A stretch of DNA of 64,000 nucleotides, from the NCBI GenBank assembly GCA_050330195.1, contig JBHJOB010000073.1, forward strand, positions 3,659 through 67,658, in the 5' to 3' direction. The translations under genes and the position numbers were made by a program. Below are positions 17,016 through 25,158 of the stretch, piece by piece. Below the pieces are notes generated by a model. That model was not told the DNA's origin. It searched no databases and was given only the letters and a program-made list of their open reading frames with translations. The stretch is from JAHQVI01 sp050330195 (lineage in GTDB: Bacteria > Pseudomonadota > Alphaproteobacteria > Rhizobiales > Rhodomicrobiaceae). Position 1 is the stretch's first letter, and every line of letters begins with the position of its first letter.

Positions 17016-19792
17016 ACAAGCCGGTCACATTCGAACTCGACGGCCGACAGGTCGAAGCCACACCCGGCGAGAGCATCTGGCAGGTCGCCAAGCGCGAAGG
17101 CGTGGACATCCCGCATCTGTGCTGGCAGCCGAAACCCGGCTACCGGGCCGACGGCAATTGCCGCGCCTGCATGGTGGAGATCGAGGGCGAGCGCGTGCTT
17201 GCCGCCTCGTGCAATCGTCAGCCGACGGAAGGCATGAAAGTCCACAGCGCCAGCGAGCGTGCGAAGAAGTCGCAGGATATGGTGTTCGAGCTTTTGCTTG
17301 CCGACCAGCCGGCGCGCGAGGTTGCGCATGATCCGGACTCCGAATTCTGGGGCTGGATCGACAGGATGGAGATCGGGGCGCAAAGCCGTTATCCGAGTCG
17401 TTCGCAACCCGTGCCCGATGGCACTCATCCGGCCATGGCCGTCAATCTGGACGCCTGCATTCACTGTAATCTGTGCGTGCGCGCCTGCCGGGAGGTGCAG
17501 TCGAACGACGTGATCGGCATGGCCTATCGCGGGTCGCATTCGAAGATCGTCTTCGATTTCGACACGGGCATGGGTTCTTCCACCTGCGTTGCCTGCGGTG
17601 AATGCGTTCAGGCCTGTCCAACCGGCGCGCTGATGGAATCCTCGCTGCTGAACGACAAGGGCGTGCGCACCGAGTTTCCCGACCGCTCCGTGGACACGCT
17701 CTGTCCCTATTGCGGTGTCGGCTGCCAGACACGGGTTCACGTCAAGGATAACAAGATCCTCTATGTCGACGGGCGCGACGGTCCCGCGAACAACAACCGG
17801 CTTTGCGTCAAGGGCCGCTTCGGCTTCGACTATATCAGCCATCCGGAGCGGCTGACCGTACCGCTGATCCGCCGCGAAGGTGCGCCCAAATCGGGGGATC
17901 TCCGCATCGACCCGCGCAACTACTCCGAATATTTCCGCGAAGCGACATGGGAGGAGGCGCTCGACCATGCCGCAGGCGGGTTGAAACGGATCATCGACCG
18001 CGATGGCGGTTCGGCGCTGGCCGGATTCGGCTCAGCCAAGGGCTCGAATGAGGAAGCCTATCTGTTCCAGAAGCTGATCCGGCAGGGCTTCGGCACCAAC
18101 AATGTCGATCACTGCACGCGGCTCTGCCATGCCTCATCCGTTGCAGCGTTGATGGAAGGCGTCAATTCGGGGGCGGTGACCGCGCCGTTCACCGCTGCAA
18201 AGGACTCCGACTGCATCATCGTTATCGGGGCCCGGCCGTCCGAGAACCACCCGGTCGCGGCCACCTTCATCAAGCACGCAGCCAAACACAATGCGTCGCT
18301 GATCCTGATGGACCCGCGTGGTCAGATGCAGGGTCTGGCGCGTCACGCCAAGCACATCATCCAGTTTAAGCCGGGCAGCGACGTCGCCCTCCTCAACGCG
18401 ATGATTTACACCATCATCGAGGAGGGGCTGCACGATATTCAGTATGTCCAGGCGAACACGGAGGGCTTTGAGGAGCTTTCGGCGCGGATCAAGAACTTCC
18501 CGCCGGAGAAGATGGAAGCGGTCTGTGGCATTTCGGCCGCCAAGATCCGCGAGATCGCCCGGCTTTACGCCAAGTCCGAACGCTCGATCATCTTCTGGGG
18601 TATGGGCATCTCGCAGCATGTTCACGGCACGGACAATTCCCGCTGCCTGATCGCGCTGGCGCTGATCACCGGCCATGTTGGACGCGCGGGCACTGGCCTG
18701 CATCCGCTACGCGGGCAGAACAACGTGCAGGGCGCATCCGACGCCGGGCTCATTCCAATGGTCTTTCCGAACTACAAATCGGTGGCCGATGACGAGATAC
18801 GAGCGGGCTACGAGGAACTCTGGGGCCGCAAGCTCGATCCCGTTGCCGGGCTGACCGTCGTGGAAATCATGCATGCGATCCACCATGACCAGATCAAGGG
18901 CATGTACATTCAGGGCGAGAACCCGGCCATGTCGGACCCGGACGTCACCCATGCCCGCGCGGCGCTCGCCAAGCTGGAGCATCTCATCGTTCAGGATATT
19001 TTCCTCACCGAGACGGCCTGGCACGCCGATGTGGTTCTGCCCGCCTCCGCCCATGCCGAGAAATGGGGCACCTTCACCAACACCAATCGCGAGGTGCAGA
19101 TCGGCCGGCCGGTCGTGACGCCGCCCGGTCAGGTGCGTCAGGATTGGGAGCTGATCCTGGAACTGGCCAATCGCATCGGCCTTGACTGGAGCTACACCCA
19201 TCCACGCGAGGTGTATGCCGAGATGGCCAGCATGATGTCCTCGCTCGACAATATCAGCTGGGAGCGGCTGGAGCGGGAAGGGGCGGTGACCTATCCGTCC
19301 TCGGCGCCGGACAAGCCGGGCGACGAGATCATTTTCTCCACCGGCTTCCCGACGGCGAGCGGACGCGCCCGGATCGTGCCCGCCGATGTCGAGCCGCCGG
19401 CGGAGTTGCCGGACGAGACCTATCCGATGGTGCTCACCACCGGACGCCTGCTGGAGCATTGGCACACGGGCGCCATGACCCGCCGGTCCGGCAATCTCGA
19501 CGCGCTGGAACCGGAGGCGGTCGCCTGCCTCAATGGCCGCGACATGGATCGCATGGGCATCAAGCCGGGCTCACCGGTGCGGGTCACGACCCGGCGCGGC
19601 GAGATTACGCTGACCGCCCGCCTTGACCGCGATGTGGCCCGTGGCATGGTGTTCATTCCGTTCTGCTTCAGCGAGGCTGCGGCCAATGTGCTGACCAATC
19701 CGCAACTCGATCCCATGGGCAAGATCCCGGAGTTCAAATTCTGCGCCGCGAAAGTCGAACCGGTCGAGATGAGGGTGGCAGCCGCTGAATAG
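17012..19792 (+). CDS. fdsA: NAD-dependent formate dehydrogenase, molybdenum catalytic subunit
   Basis: The 926-residue cytoplasmic formate oxidoreductase has, in order: a NuoG-like [2Fe-2S] domain (Cys37, 50, 53, 67), a His/Cys cluster region, two ferredoxin [4Fe-4S] motifs (Cys149/152/155/159 and 192/195/198/202), the molybdopterin-proximal [4Fe-4S] (Cys231/234/238/265), and the bis-MGD domain. Cys372 in HCTRLCHASS is the Mo ligand, so this is a Cys and not a selenocysteine enzyme. The long upstream extension of the frame is rejected: GGAGG at 17000-17004 and the ATGA overlap with the fused subunit fix the start at 17012. It completes oxalate breakdown by oxidising the formate released by Frc. 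No fdsC or fdsD follows; those sulfuration/assembly factors must be elsewhere or dispensable. Confidence 0.95.
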   Translation: MNKPVTFELDGRQVEATPGESIWQVAKREGVDIPHLCWQPKPGYRADGNCRACMVEIEGERVLAASCNRQPTEGMKVHSASERAKKSQDMVFELLLADQPAREVAHDPDSEFWGWIDRMEIGAQSRYPSRSQPVPDGTHPAMAVNLDACIHCNLCVRACREVQSNDVIGMAYRGSHSKIVFDFDTGMGSSTCVACGECVQACPTGALMESSLLNDKGVRTEFPDRSVDTLCPYCGVGCQTRVHVKDNKILYVDGRDGPANNNRLCVKGRFGFDYISHPERLTVPLIRREGAPKSGDLRIDPRNYSEYFREATWEEALDHAAGGLKRIIDRDGGSALAGFGSAKGSNEEAYLFQKLIRQGFGTNNVDHCTRLCHASSVAALMEGVNSGAVTAPFTAAKDSDCIIVIGARPSENHPVAATFIKHAAKHNASLILMDPRGQMQGLARHAKHIIQFKPGSDVALLNAMIYTIIEEGLHDIQYVQANTEGFEELSARIKNFPPEKMEAVCGISAAKIREIARLYAKSERSIIFWGMGISQHVHGTDNSRCLIALALITGHVGRAGTGLHPLRGQNNVQGASDAGLIPMVFPNYKSVADDEIRAGYEELWGRKLDPVAGLTVVEIMHAIHHDQIKGMYIQGENPAMSDPDVTHARAALAKLEHLIVQDIFLTETAWHADVVLPASAHAEKWGTFTNTNREVQIGRPVVTPPGQVRQDWELILELANRIGLDWSYTHPREVYAEMASMMSSLDNISWERLEREGAVTYPSSAPDKPGDEIIFSTGFPTASGRARIVPADVEPPAELPDETYPMVLTTGRLLEHWHTGAMTRRSGNLDALEPEAVACLNGRDMDRMGIKPGSPVRVTTRRGEITLTARLDRDVARGMVFIPFCFSEAAANVLTNPQLDPMGKIPEFKFCAAKVEPVEMRVAAAE

Positions 19793-19821
19793 GTGAATGC
19801 CCTGAGTGAAAACCCGATGGC

Positions 19822-19852
19822 GAACCGACGCGTGTGACATGCGTGCCGGTTC
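19822..19852 (+). terminator. Possible terminator after fdsA
   Basis: An interrupted stem beginning GAACCG and ending CCGGTTC is followed 13-18 nt later by T5. The helix has a bulge and the T-run is displaced, so the call is weak. Confidence 0.3.
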
Positions 19853-19957
19853 CCATGAGCCGGTTTTTCAGGGCCTTAACCAAGCGGCACGGAATTTGCT
19901 TGCCATTATGCAGGCGAAGTGCTTGGCAATGGGAATTGCCAACGGGGGCTTCGCCTC

Positions 19958-21178
19958 ATGAATATTGTCATTTTCAATGTAAAATACAGCGCCAATCTCG
20001 GCGACGGCGTCATTGCGGAATGTCTTGAAGCGGCGATTGCCCGCCGCACGGGCTGGCAGGTTGCCTCGATCGACCTTGCGGGGCGTACCGGCTGGACGAA
20101 TGGCGCGGGCGGACGGATGCGGCGGCTCAAGCTGGCGGTTCTGCAAGCGATGCCACGCCCGATGCGCGATGCAAGCGTCAGTCTTGTCCTCGGGCGGACG
20201 GTCCGCGAAAAATTGCAGCCGCTTTGGCGCGAACGTCTCCAGAGCGCGGATGCCGCTGTGTTCGGTGGCGGCCAGCTCATTCAGGACGGCGACCTCAACT
20301 TTCCGATCAAGCTTTCGGCGGCGGGCGCGGAAGTCAGGCGTCGCGGCATTCCCGCCGCGATTTTTGCCGTTGGCGCCGCGCCGAGCAAATCCGGCAGAGG
20401 CCGCGCGCTGTTCGAGACGTTCTTTCGCGACACGAACATCGTCCACGCCGCCGCACGCGACGAAGCTTCCCGGAATGCGCTGCGCTCGCTGGGATGCGAC
20501 GCCGGGCTTTGCCGCGATCCGGGGCTGCTTGCCGCGCAGATCTGGCCGGTCCAGCCGCGTGCGAGCAAGGCGCGGGCGCGCATCGGTCTCGGCATCACCC
20601 ATCCGGTCGTGCTGTCGCACCACGCAAGCCGCAAGCTGCATCACACGACCGACACCGCGCTGGCGCTTTATGAGACGATGGCGACGCGGCTCGCCGCAGC
20701 CGGAAATGATGTCGTCTGTTTCACAAATGGCGCGGCCGAGGATGAAGCCCTGCTGCGAAAGCTCGGAGCCAGAGCGGCGATGCGGAGCGCGGCCATCGAG
20801 ATCGCTCCGCGCGCCAACCGCCCGAAGGAGCTTGCCAGGCGGATCGCCAATTGCGACGCGCTGATCGCGCACCGGCTCCATGCGGCAATCGTGGCATATT
20901 CCTATCGCGTCCCTTCGATCGGACTTCGCTGGGATGACAAGCTGCTCGGCTTCTTCGACTCCATCGACTATTCCGGGCGCACGGCTGAGTTCGACGAGGC
21001 GACCGCCGGACGGATCGACACGCTCGTGCGGCAGATCATGAACGAAGGCGTGGCGTTGGAGCGTCATACACAGATCATACAGGACACTGAAGCCGGTATT
21101 GACAATCTGATCGCCAAGCTTGCAAGTGATGCCGATGCGCAACCGGATGCCGCTCGCGTCGAGGCGGTCGCTGGCTAG
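19958..21178 (+). CDS. Polysaccharide pyruvyl transferase family protein (ExoV-like)
   Basis: The 406-residue protein begins MNIVIFNVKYSANLGDGVIA, the typical start of the PS_pyruv_trans family, and has the later motifs FGGGQLIQDGD and IAHRLHAAIVAYSYRVPSIG. These enzymes add ketal pyruvate from phosphoenolpyruvate to sugars of lipid-linked repeat units or finished exopolysaccharide, on the cytoplasmic side. The frame is open 39 nt further upstream, but homologues start at this Met and a G-rich Shine-Dalgarno (ACGGGGG) precedes it. It opens the exopolysaccharide cluster. The stop codon TAG is the first triplet of dispersed repeat copy B. Confidence 0.85.
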   Translation: MNIVIFNVKYSANLGDGVIAECLEAAIARRTGWQVASIDLAGRTGWTNGAGGRMRRLKLAVLQAMPRPMRDASVSLVLGRTVREKLQPLWRERLQSADAAVFGGGQLIQDGDLNFPIKLSAAGAEVRRRGIPAAIFAVGAAPSKSGRGRALFETFFRDTNIVHAAARDEASRNALRSLGCDAGLCRDPGLLAAQIWPVQPRASKARARIGLGITHPVVLSHHASRKLHHTTDTALALYETMATRLAAAGNDVVCFTNGAAEDEALLRKLGARAAMRSAAIEIAPRANRPKELARRIANCDALIAHRLHAAIVAYSYRVPSIGLRWDDKLLGFFDSIDYSGRTAEFDEATAGRIDTLVRQIMNEGVALERHTQIIQDTEAGIDNLIAKLASDADAQPDAARVEAVAG

Positions 21179-21275
21179 AGCGAGATCCGATAAAATGGAC
21201 ACCATTTTTCGGAAAAATCGAGCTTAGAACAACAAGAGCATATCAGGATCGTTCCGCGAGAAATGATCCTGATCC
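21176..21275 (+). repeat. Dispersed ~100-bp intergenic repeat, copy B
   Basis: Begins TAGAGCGAGATCCGATAAAA and ends in a hairpin formed by ATCAGGATC and GATCCTGAT. It is nearly identical to copy C (50141-50240) over the first 50 bases and shares the same length. Its TAG ends the upstream gene. Confidence 0.85.
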
Positions 21276-21328
21276 AAAGAAATTCGGGCAAGCCGGGCGC
21301 GTCTGCCGGATGCTGCGGGAAGCGCCGC

Positions 21329-22792
21329 ATGATCATAGAAGTCATCGGTTTCATCGTGATCTTTGCGGGGCTGCTCGTCATTCGCTACGGGCCGGATTTC
21401 GGCATCGTCGTGCTGATGATCGGCACGCTGCTCGGCGCGGCGGCGGCGCTGAAGCTGCCCGCGCTTGGCGGTGCGAACATCCTTCCCGGCCATTTGCTGC
21501 TGCCGTTCTACGTGCTCGCTCTCGTCCGCCAGCCTGGCGCCATCAGCGAAATGATGCGCAGTCTGGCGTTTCCGAAACCGGGCTTCTGGCTGGCGCTTTT
21601 CATTGCGTATGGCTTCGTCACGGCGCTGCTCCTGCCGCGCCTGTTTGCCGGCGTCATCGAAGTGCTGACGATCGACCGCGAAGCCGACGGCATCTATGTC
21701 CTGCCGCTTGCGCCCAGCATGAGCAACATCACGCAGCCCGTCTATCTCGCGGGCGATCTCGTTCTGTACGCCGCTGTTGTCGCTCATGCCGCGCGCAGCG
21801 GACTCGTTCCGATCGTTCGAGCGGTATTGATCGCCGCCGCAGTCAATCTGACCTTTGGCACGCTCGACATGGTTACCTATGCGACCGGCATGTCGTGGTT
21901 GCTGGATTTCATCCGCAATGCGGATTACGGCATGTTGGTCGAGGGGTCCATACAGGGCTTCAAGCGAATTGTCGGCTCCTTCACCGAGGCGTCGGCTTTT
22001 GGCGCCGTGACGCTGATGTATTTCGCGTTCTGTTTCGAATTCTGGTTGCGCGGCGTCACTCAGCAATGGACAGGAATCCTGGCGCTGCTTTCGTTTCTGG
22101 CAGTGCTCCTGTGCACGTCCTCTTCCGCCTACGGGGCGCTCGGCATCTATCTTTCCGTCGTCATGATCCGGTGCCTCATCGGCCTGTTTATCGGTACGGC
22201 GACCACCCGATCAGCGTCTATTGCGCTGGTCGGACCGATCGTCATGCTGACCGCGCTGCTCTCACTGATGATGTTGCCGGATGTGTGGAGCGCGATTACC
22301 GCCCTGTTCGACCAGACCCTGCTGAACAAGATGAATACTCAGTCCGGCGTCGAGCGGGCCATGTGGAATGAGCTGGGAATGCGTGTCTTTTTCGAAAGCT
22401 CGATGCTTGGCGCGGGGCTCGGCAGTGTCCGTACATCGAGTTTCGTGATCGCTGTCCTTGCGAGCACCGGCATAATGGGCGCCATTCTGCTGCTGGCCTT
22501 TTTCGGCGGACTTGTCCTCCAGATCCTGAGACCCAAGCGCAGCAGGGTTGCCGTCGCCGCAGCAGCAGCCGGTGGAGCCGCCTGTTTCGTCCTCAGCGTA
22601 ACCGGGACGCTTGCGGGAGCGGCCGTCGATCTCGGATTGCCGTTTTTTGTCGCCGCCGGACTGATCAGTGCTGCCGCCGAAGAAAAGTTGCGGCCGATTT
22701 CCGCAAAGGCTCCGCTTAATTCATTTCTTCGTAAGCAAATTAACTCATCGTTAGAAGATGGTTCGAAGTTTAGGCAGAACGATGTCTGGTAA
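21329..22792 (+). CDS. Polytopic membrane protein, putative exopolysaccharide polymerase (ExoQ/Wzy-like)
   Basis: The 487-residue protein has roughly ten to twelve hydrophobic segments and large periplasmic loops. A conserved-looking GSFTEASAFGAVTLMYFAF lies near the middle and SMLGAGLGSVRTSSF toward the C-terminus, as in O-antigen ligase/polymerase proteins of rhizobial exopolysaccharide loci. Such proteins polymerise undecaprenyl-linked repeat units in the periplasm. The family is poorly conserved, so the role is inferred mainly from topology and neighbours. GGGA eight bases before the ATG at 21329 supports that start; the longer frame from 21263 would run into dispersed repeat copy B. Its 3' end overlaps the next gene by 11 nt. 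Confidence 0.75.
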   Translation: MIIEVIGFIVIFAGLLVIRYGPDFGIVVLMIGTLLGAAAALKLPALGGANILPGHLLLPFYVLALVRQPGAISEMMRSLAFPKPGFWLALFIAYGFVTALLLPRLFAGVIEVLTIDREADGIYVLPLAPSMSNITQPVYLAGDLVLYAAVVAHAARSGLVPIVRAVLIAAAVNLTFGTLDMVTYATGMSWLLDFIRNADYGMLVEGSIQGFKRIVGSFTEASAFGAVTLMYFAFCFEFWLRGVTQQWTGILALLSFLAVLLCTSSSAYGALGIYLSVVMIRCLIGLFIGTATTRSASIALVGPIVMLTALLSLMMLPDVWSAITALFDQTLLNKMNTQSGVERAMWNELGMRVFFESSMLGAGLGSVRTSSFVIAVLASTGIMGAILLLAFFGGLVLQILRPKRSRVAVAAAAAGGAACFVLSVTGTLAGAAVDLGLPFFVAAGLISAAAEEKLRPISAKAPLNSFLRKQINSSLEDGSKFRQNDVW

Positions 22793-23726
22793 CATGCAAA
22801 TGGCTGAGCAGGCAGAACCGCTTGCTCCCGCATCCGCGCAGCAAGATCTGCTTCGCATCGCCGTCGGCATCGCGACCGTCGGACGCCCGGAAATCCTGCA
22901 CGAGACGCTCGCGCGCCTCAAGCGGCAGACGCGGCCAGCGGACGCCATCATCGTTTCAACGCCGACCGCCGAAGATGTGGCGGGCGTCGCCGGCAACCAC
23001 CCCGGCGTCACCTTCATTCGCTCCGAACGCGGCTCATCCCATCAGCGCAATGCGATTATCGACCATCTGGACGGCTTCGATATCGTGGTCTTTCTCGACG
23101 ATGATTTCATTCCCGCGCCTGATTATCTTGCCGCGCTTGAGACGATCATGATGGAAAATCCGAATATTGTCATGACGACGGGCCTCGTTCTGCGGGACGG
23201 CATTCTCGGTCCCGGCCTGACCTTCAAGGATGCCGACAGCATTCTTGCCGATGCCGCATTCGATGCGGCGGATCCGGCGCTCGCCCCGGTCGCCGACGGT
23301 TATGGCTGCAATATGAGCGCGCGGCTTTCAGCGGTTCGCGAGCACCGCGTGCGCTTTGACGAGACGCTGCCGCTCTATGCCTGGCTGGAGGATGTCGATT
23401 TCAGCCGGCAGCTTGCGCGCGGCGGGCGGATCGTGAAAGCCCATGCGACACGGGGGGTGCATCTTGGCGTGAAGTCGGGCCGCCAGCGCGGTCTGAAGCT
23501 GGGCTATTCGCAGATCGCCAACCCGATCTATCTCTCGCGGAAAGGCACCTGTCCCTGGCGGCGGAGCCTGTTCCTGATGAGCCGGAACATTGCCGCGAAT
23601 GCGATCAAGACCCTGCGGCCCGAACCGTGGGTAGACCGGCGGGGGCGGCTGCTGGGCAATTTGCGCGCGATCGCCGATCTCGTCACCGGACGGCTCGATC
23701 CGCGCAAGGTGCTGTCGTTCAAATGA
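22782..23726 (+). CDS. Glycosyltransferase family 2
   Basis: The 314-residue GT-A enzyme transfers a sugar from a nucleotide donor during assembly of the repeat unit. Motifs include IAVGIATVGRPEIL at the nucleotide-binding strand, the DXD-type metal site VVFLDDDFIPAPDYL, YGCNMSARLSAV, and the catalytic-base region YAWLEDVDFSRQLARGG. The ATG at 22782 has AGG eight bases upstream and overlaps the end of the polymerase-like gene, which suggests coupled translation; an ATG at 22758 is possible but has its purine run too close. The acceptor and donor cannot be told. Confidence 0.9.
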   Translation: MSGNMQMAEQAEPLAPASAQQDLLRIAVGIATVGRPEILHETLARLKRQTRPADAIIVSTPTAEDVAGVAGNHPGVTFIRSERGSSHQRNAIIDHLDGFDIVVFLDDDFIPAPDYLAALETIMMENPNIVMTTGLVLRDGILGPGLTFKDADSILADAAFDAADPALAPVADGYGCNMSARLSAVREHRVRFDETLPLYAWLEDVDFSRQLARGGRIVKAHATRGVHLGVKSGRQRGLKLGYSQIANPIYLSRKGTCPWRRSLFLMSRNIAANAIKTLRPEPWVDRRGRLLGNLRAIADLVTGRLDPRKVLSFK

Positions 23727-23764
23727 CGAAAGCGAAACACGGGGGCGGAGCGTAAGGCGAAAAT

Positions 23765-25036
23765 ATGCGGCAACCGGAGCGCGTCGTCATTCTTAACGAC
23801 ATATCGGCCTGGCGCGGCGGCGCGACGGGCGTGGCGCTGTCCTGCGCGCGCGGGCTGGCCGAACGGGGCGTGCATGTCACCTTCATAACCGGCGACGACG
23901 CCTCCGAAGCGCCGCTTGCGGATACGGCCGTGGAGATGATCCCCATCGCCAGCGCGCATATTATGGACGGTCCGCGTGCGGCTGCGATGATGCGCGGGCT
24001 CTATAATCTGGAGGCGGCCCGTTTCGTGAAGGACTGGATCGCGCAGAACGATACGCCGGGCACCGTCTATCACTTGCATGGCTGGTCGAAAATTCTCTCG
24101 CCGTCCGTCTTCAGCGCATTGACGCCGGTTCTGAGCCGCCTCGTCGTCCACGCACATGATTTCTTCCTGATCTGCCCCAATGGCGGCTATTTCGATTTCC
24201 GGCGCGATGAACTCTGCACGCGCCGTCCGATGGGAGCAGCGTGCATCGCCTGCAATTGCGACCGTCGGAGCTACACGCACAAGCTCTGGCGGCTTGCCCG
24301 TTCCGGCGTTCGGCAAATCTTGTTGACGCCGAAAAAAATCGGGCGTCTGCTGGTTGTGCATCCTGGAATGATCCCGCTATTCGCACATGGTGGAATTGCT
24401 GGCGGTCATGTTGGCGTGCTGCGCAATCCCGTCGCGCCCTGGTCGGGGACGCGGATTCCCGCAGAGCGGAATCGAACCTTTCTCTTTGTCGGACGACTGG
24501 ATGAAGACAAGGGTGTCGACCTTCTCGCCTCGGCGGCGCGTCAGGCCGGGGTGCCGTTGCGGATGGTCGGAGCCGGGCCGCTTGGCGAGACGCTGGCGAG
24601 CGCATTTCCGGAGGTTGAATTTTCCGGCTGGCGGAGCCGGGCGGAACTGGCCGAACTGTGCCTCGATGCGCGCGCGATCGTCATGCCGACCCGGTCGCGT
24701 GAGACATTCGGAATTGCCGGGCTGGAGGCCCTGATGAGCGGTGCGCCGTTGATCATTTCGTCGAACGCGCTGCTTGCCCCGGAAATCGAGGCAGGCGGCT
24801 TCGGGCTGGTTTGCGATCCGCATGACCGCGACGCGCTTGCCGGAATTCTCAAGGGTTTGGCGAGCGATGATGCAACGGTGGCCGGGATGAGCAGGTGGGC
24901 CTATGACAGCGCGCGAACCCTTGCCCCAACCTTCAGCGAATGGATTGACGCTATCATGGCGGAATATGCCGGACTGGCGGACGTGAAGGAAACGAACATG
25001 GCGGCGGAGCCTGCGGCGGGAACTGTAATGGGATAA
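23765..25036 (+). CDS. Glycosyltransferase family 4
   Basis: The 423-residue GT-B enzyme has an N-terminal acceptor domain with the glycine loop NDISAWRGGATGVALSCARG. The C-terminal donor domain starts at FLFVGRLDEDKGVDLL, and the GT4 E-x7-E motif appears in SRETFGIAGLEALMSG. A Cys-rich insertion (CTRRPMGAACIACNCDRRS, about residues 149-167) may bind a metal or form disulfides and is unusual for the family. It lies 38 nt after the GT2 gene and completes a run of assembly genes. Confidence 0.9.
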   Translation: MRQPERVVILNDISAWRGGATGVALSCARGLAERGVHVTFITGDDASEAPLADTAVEMIPIASAHIMDGPRAAAMMRGLYNLEAARFVKDWIAQNDTPGTVYHLHGWSKILSPSVFSALTPVLSRLVVHAHDFFLICPNGGYFDFRRDELCTRRPMGAACIACNCDRRSYTHKLWRLARSGVRQILLTPKKIGRLLVVHPGMIPLFAHGGIAGGHVGVLRNPVAPWSGTRIPAERNRTFLFVGRLDEDKGVDLLASAARQAGVPLRMVGAGPLGETLASAFPEVEFSGWRSRAELAELCLDARAIVMPTRSRETFGIAGLEALMSGAPLIISSNALLAPEIEAGGFGLVCDPHDRDALAGILKGLASDDATVAGMSRWAYDSARTLAPTFSEWIDAIMAEYAGLADVKETNMAAEPAAGTVMG

Positions 25037-25158
25037 GTTGAAGTTTTTTGCAGGCATCGCATGGTTTTATTGGGTGAGAAGCCCCTTTTCTTGATAGTTT
25101 ATGAGCTTGAAGCACGGAAACCGGCAAGTGTACGGCGGCTTCGGCAGGGAGTTAAGCG

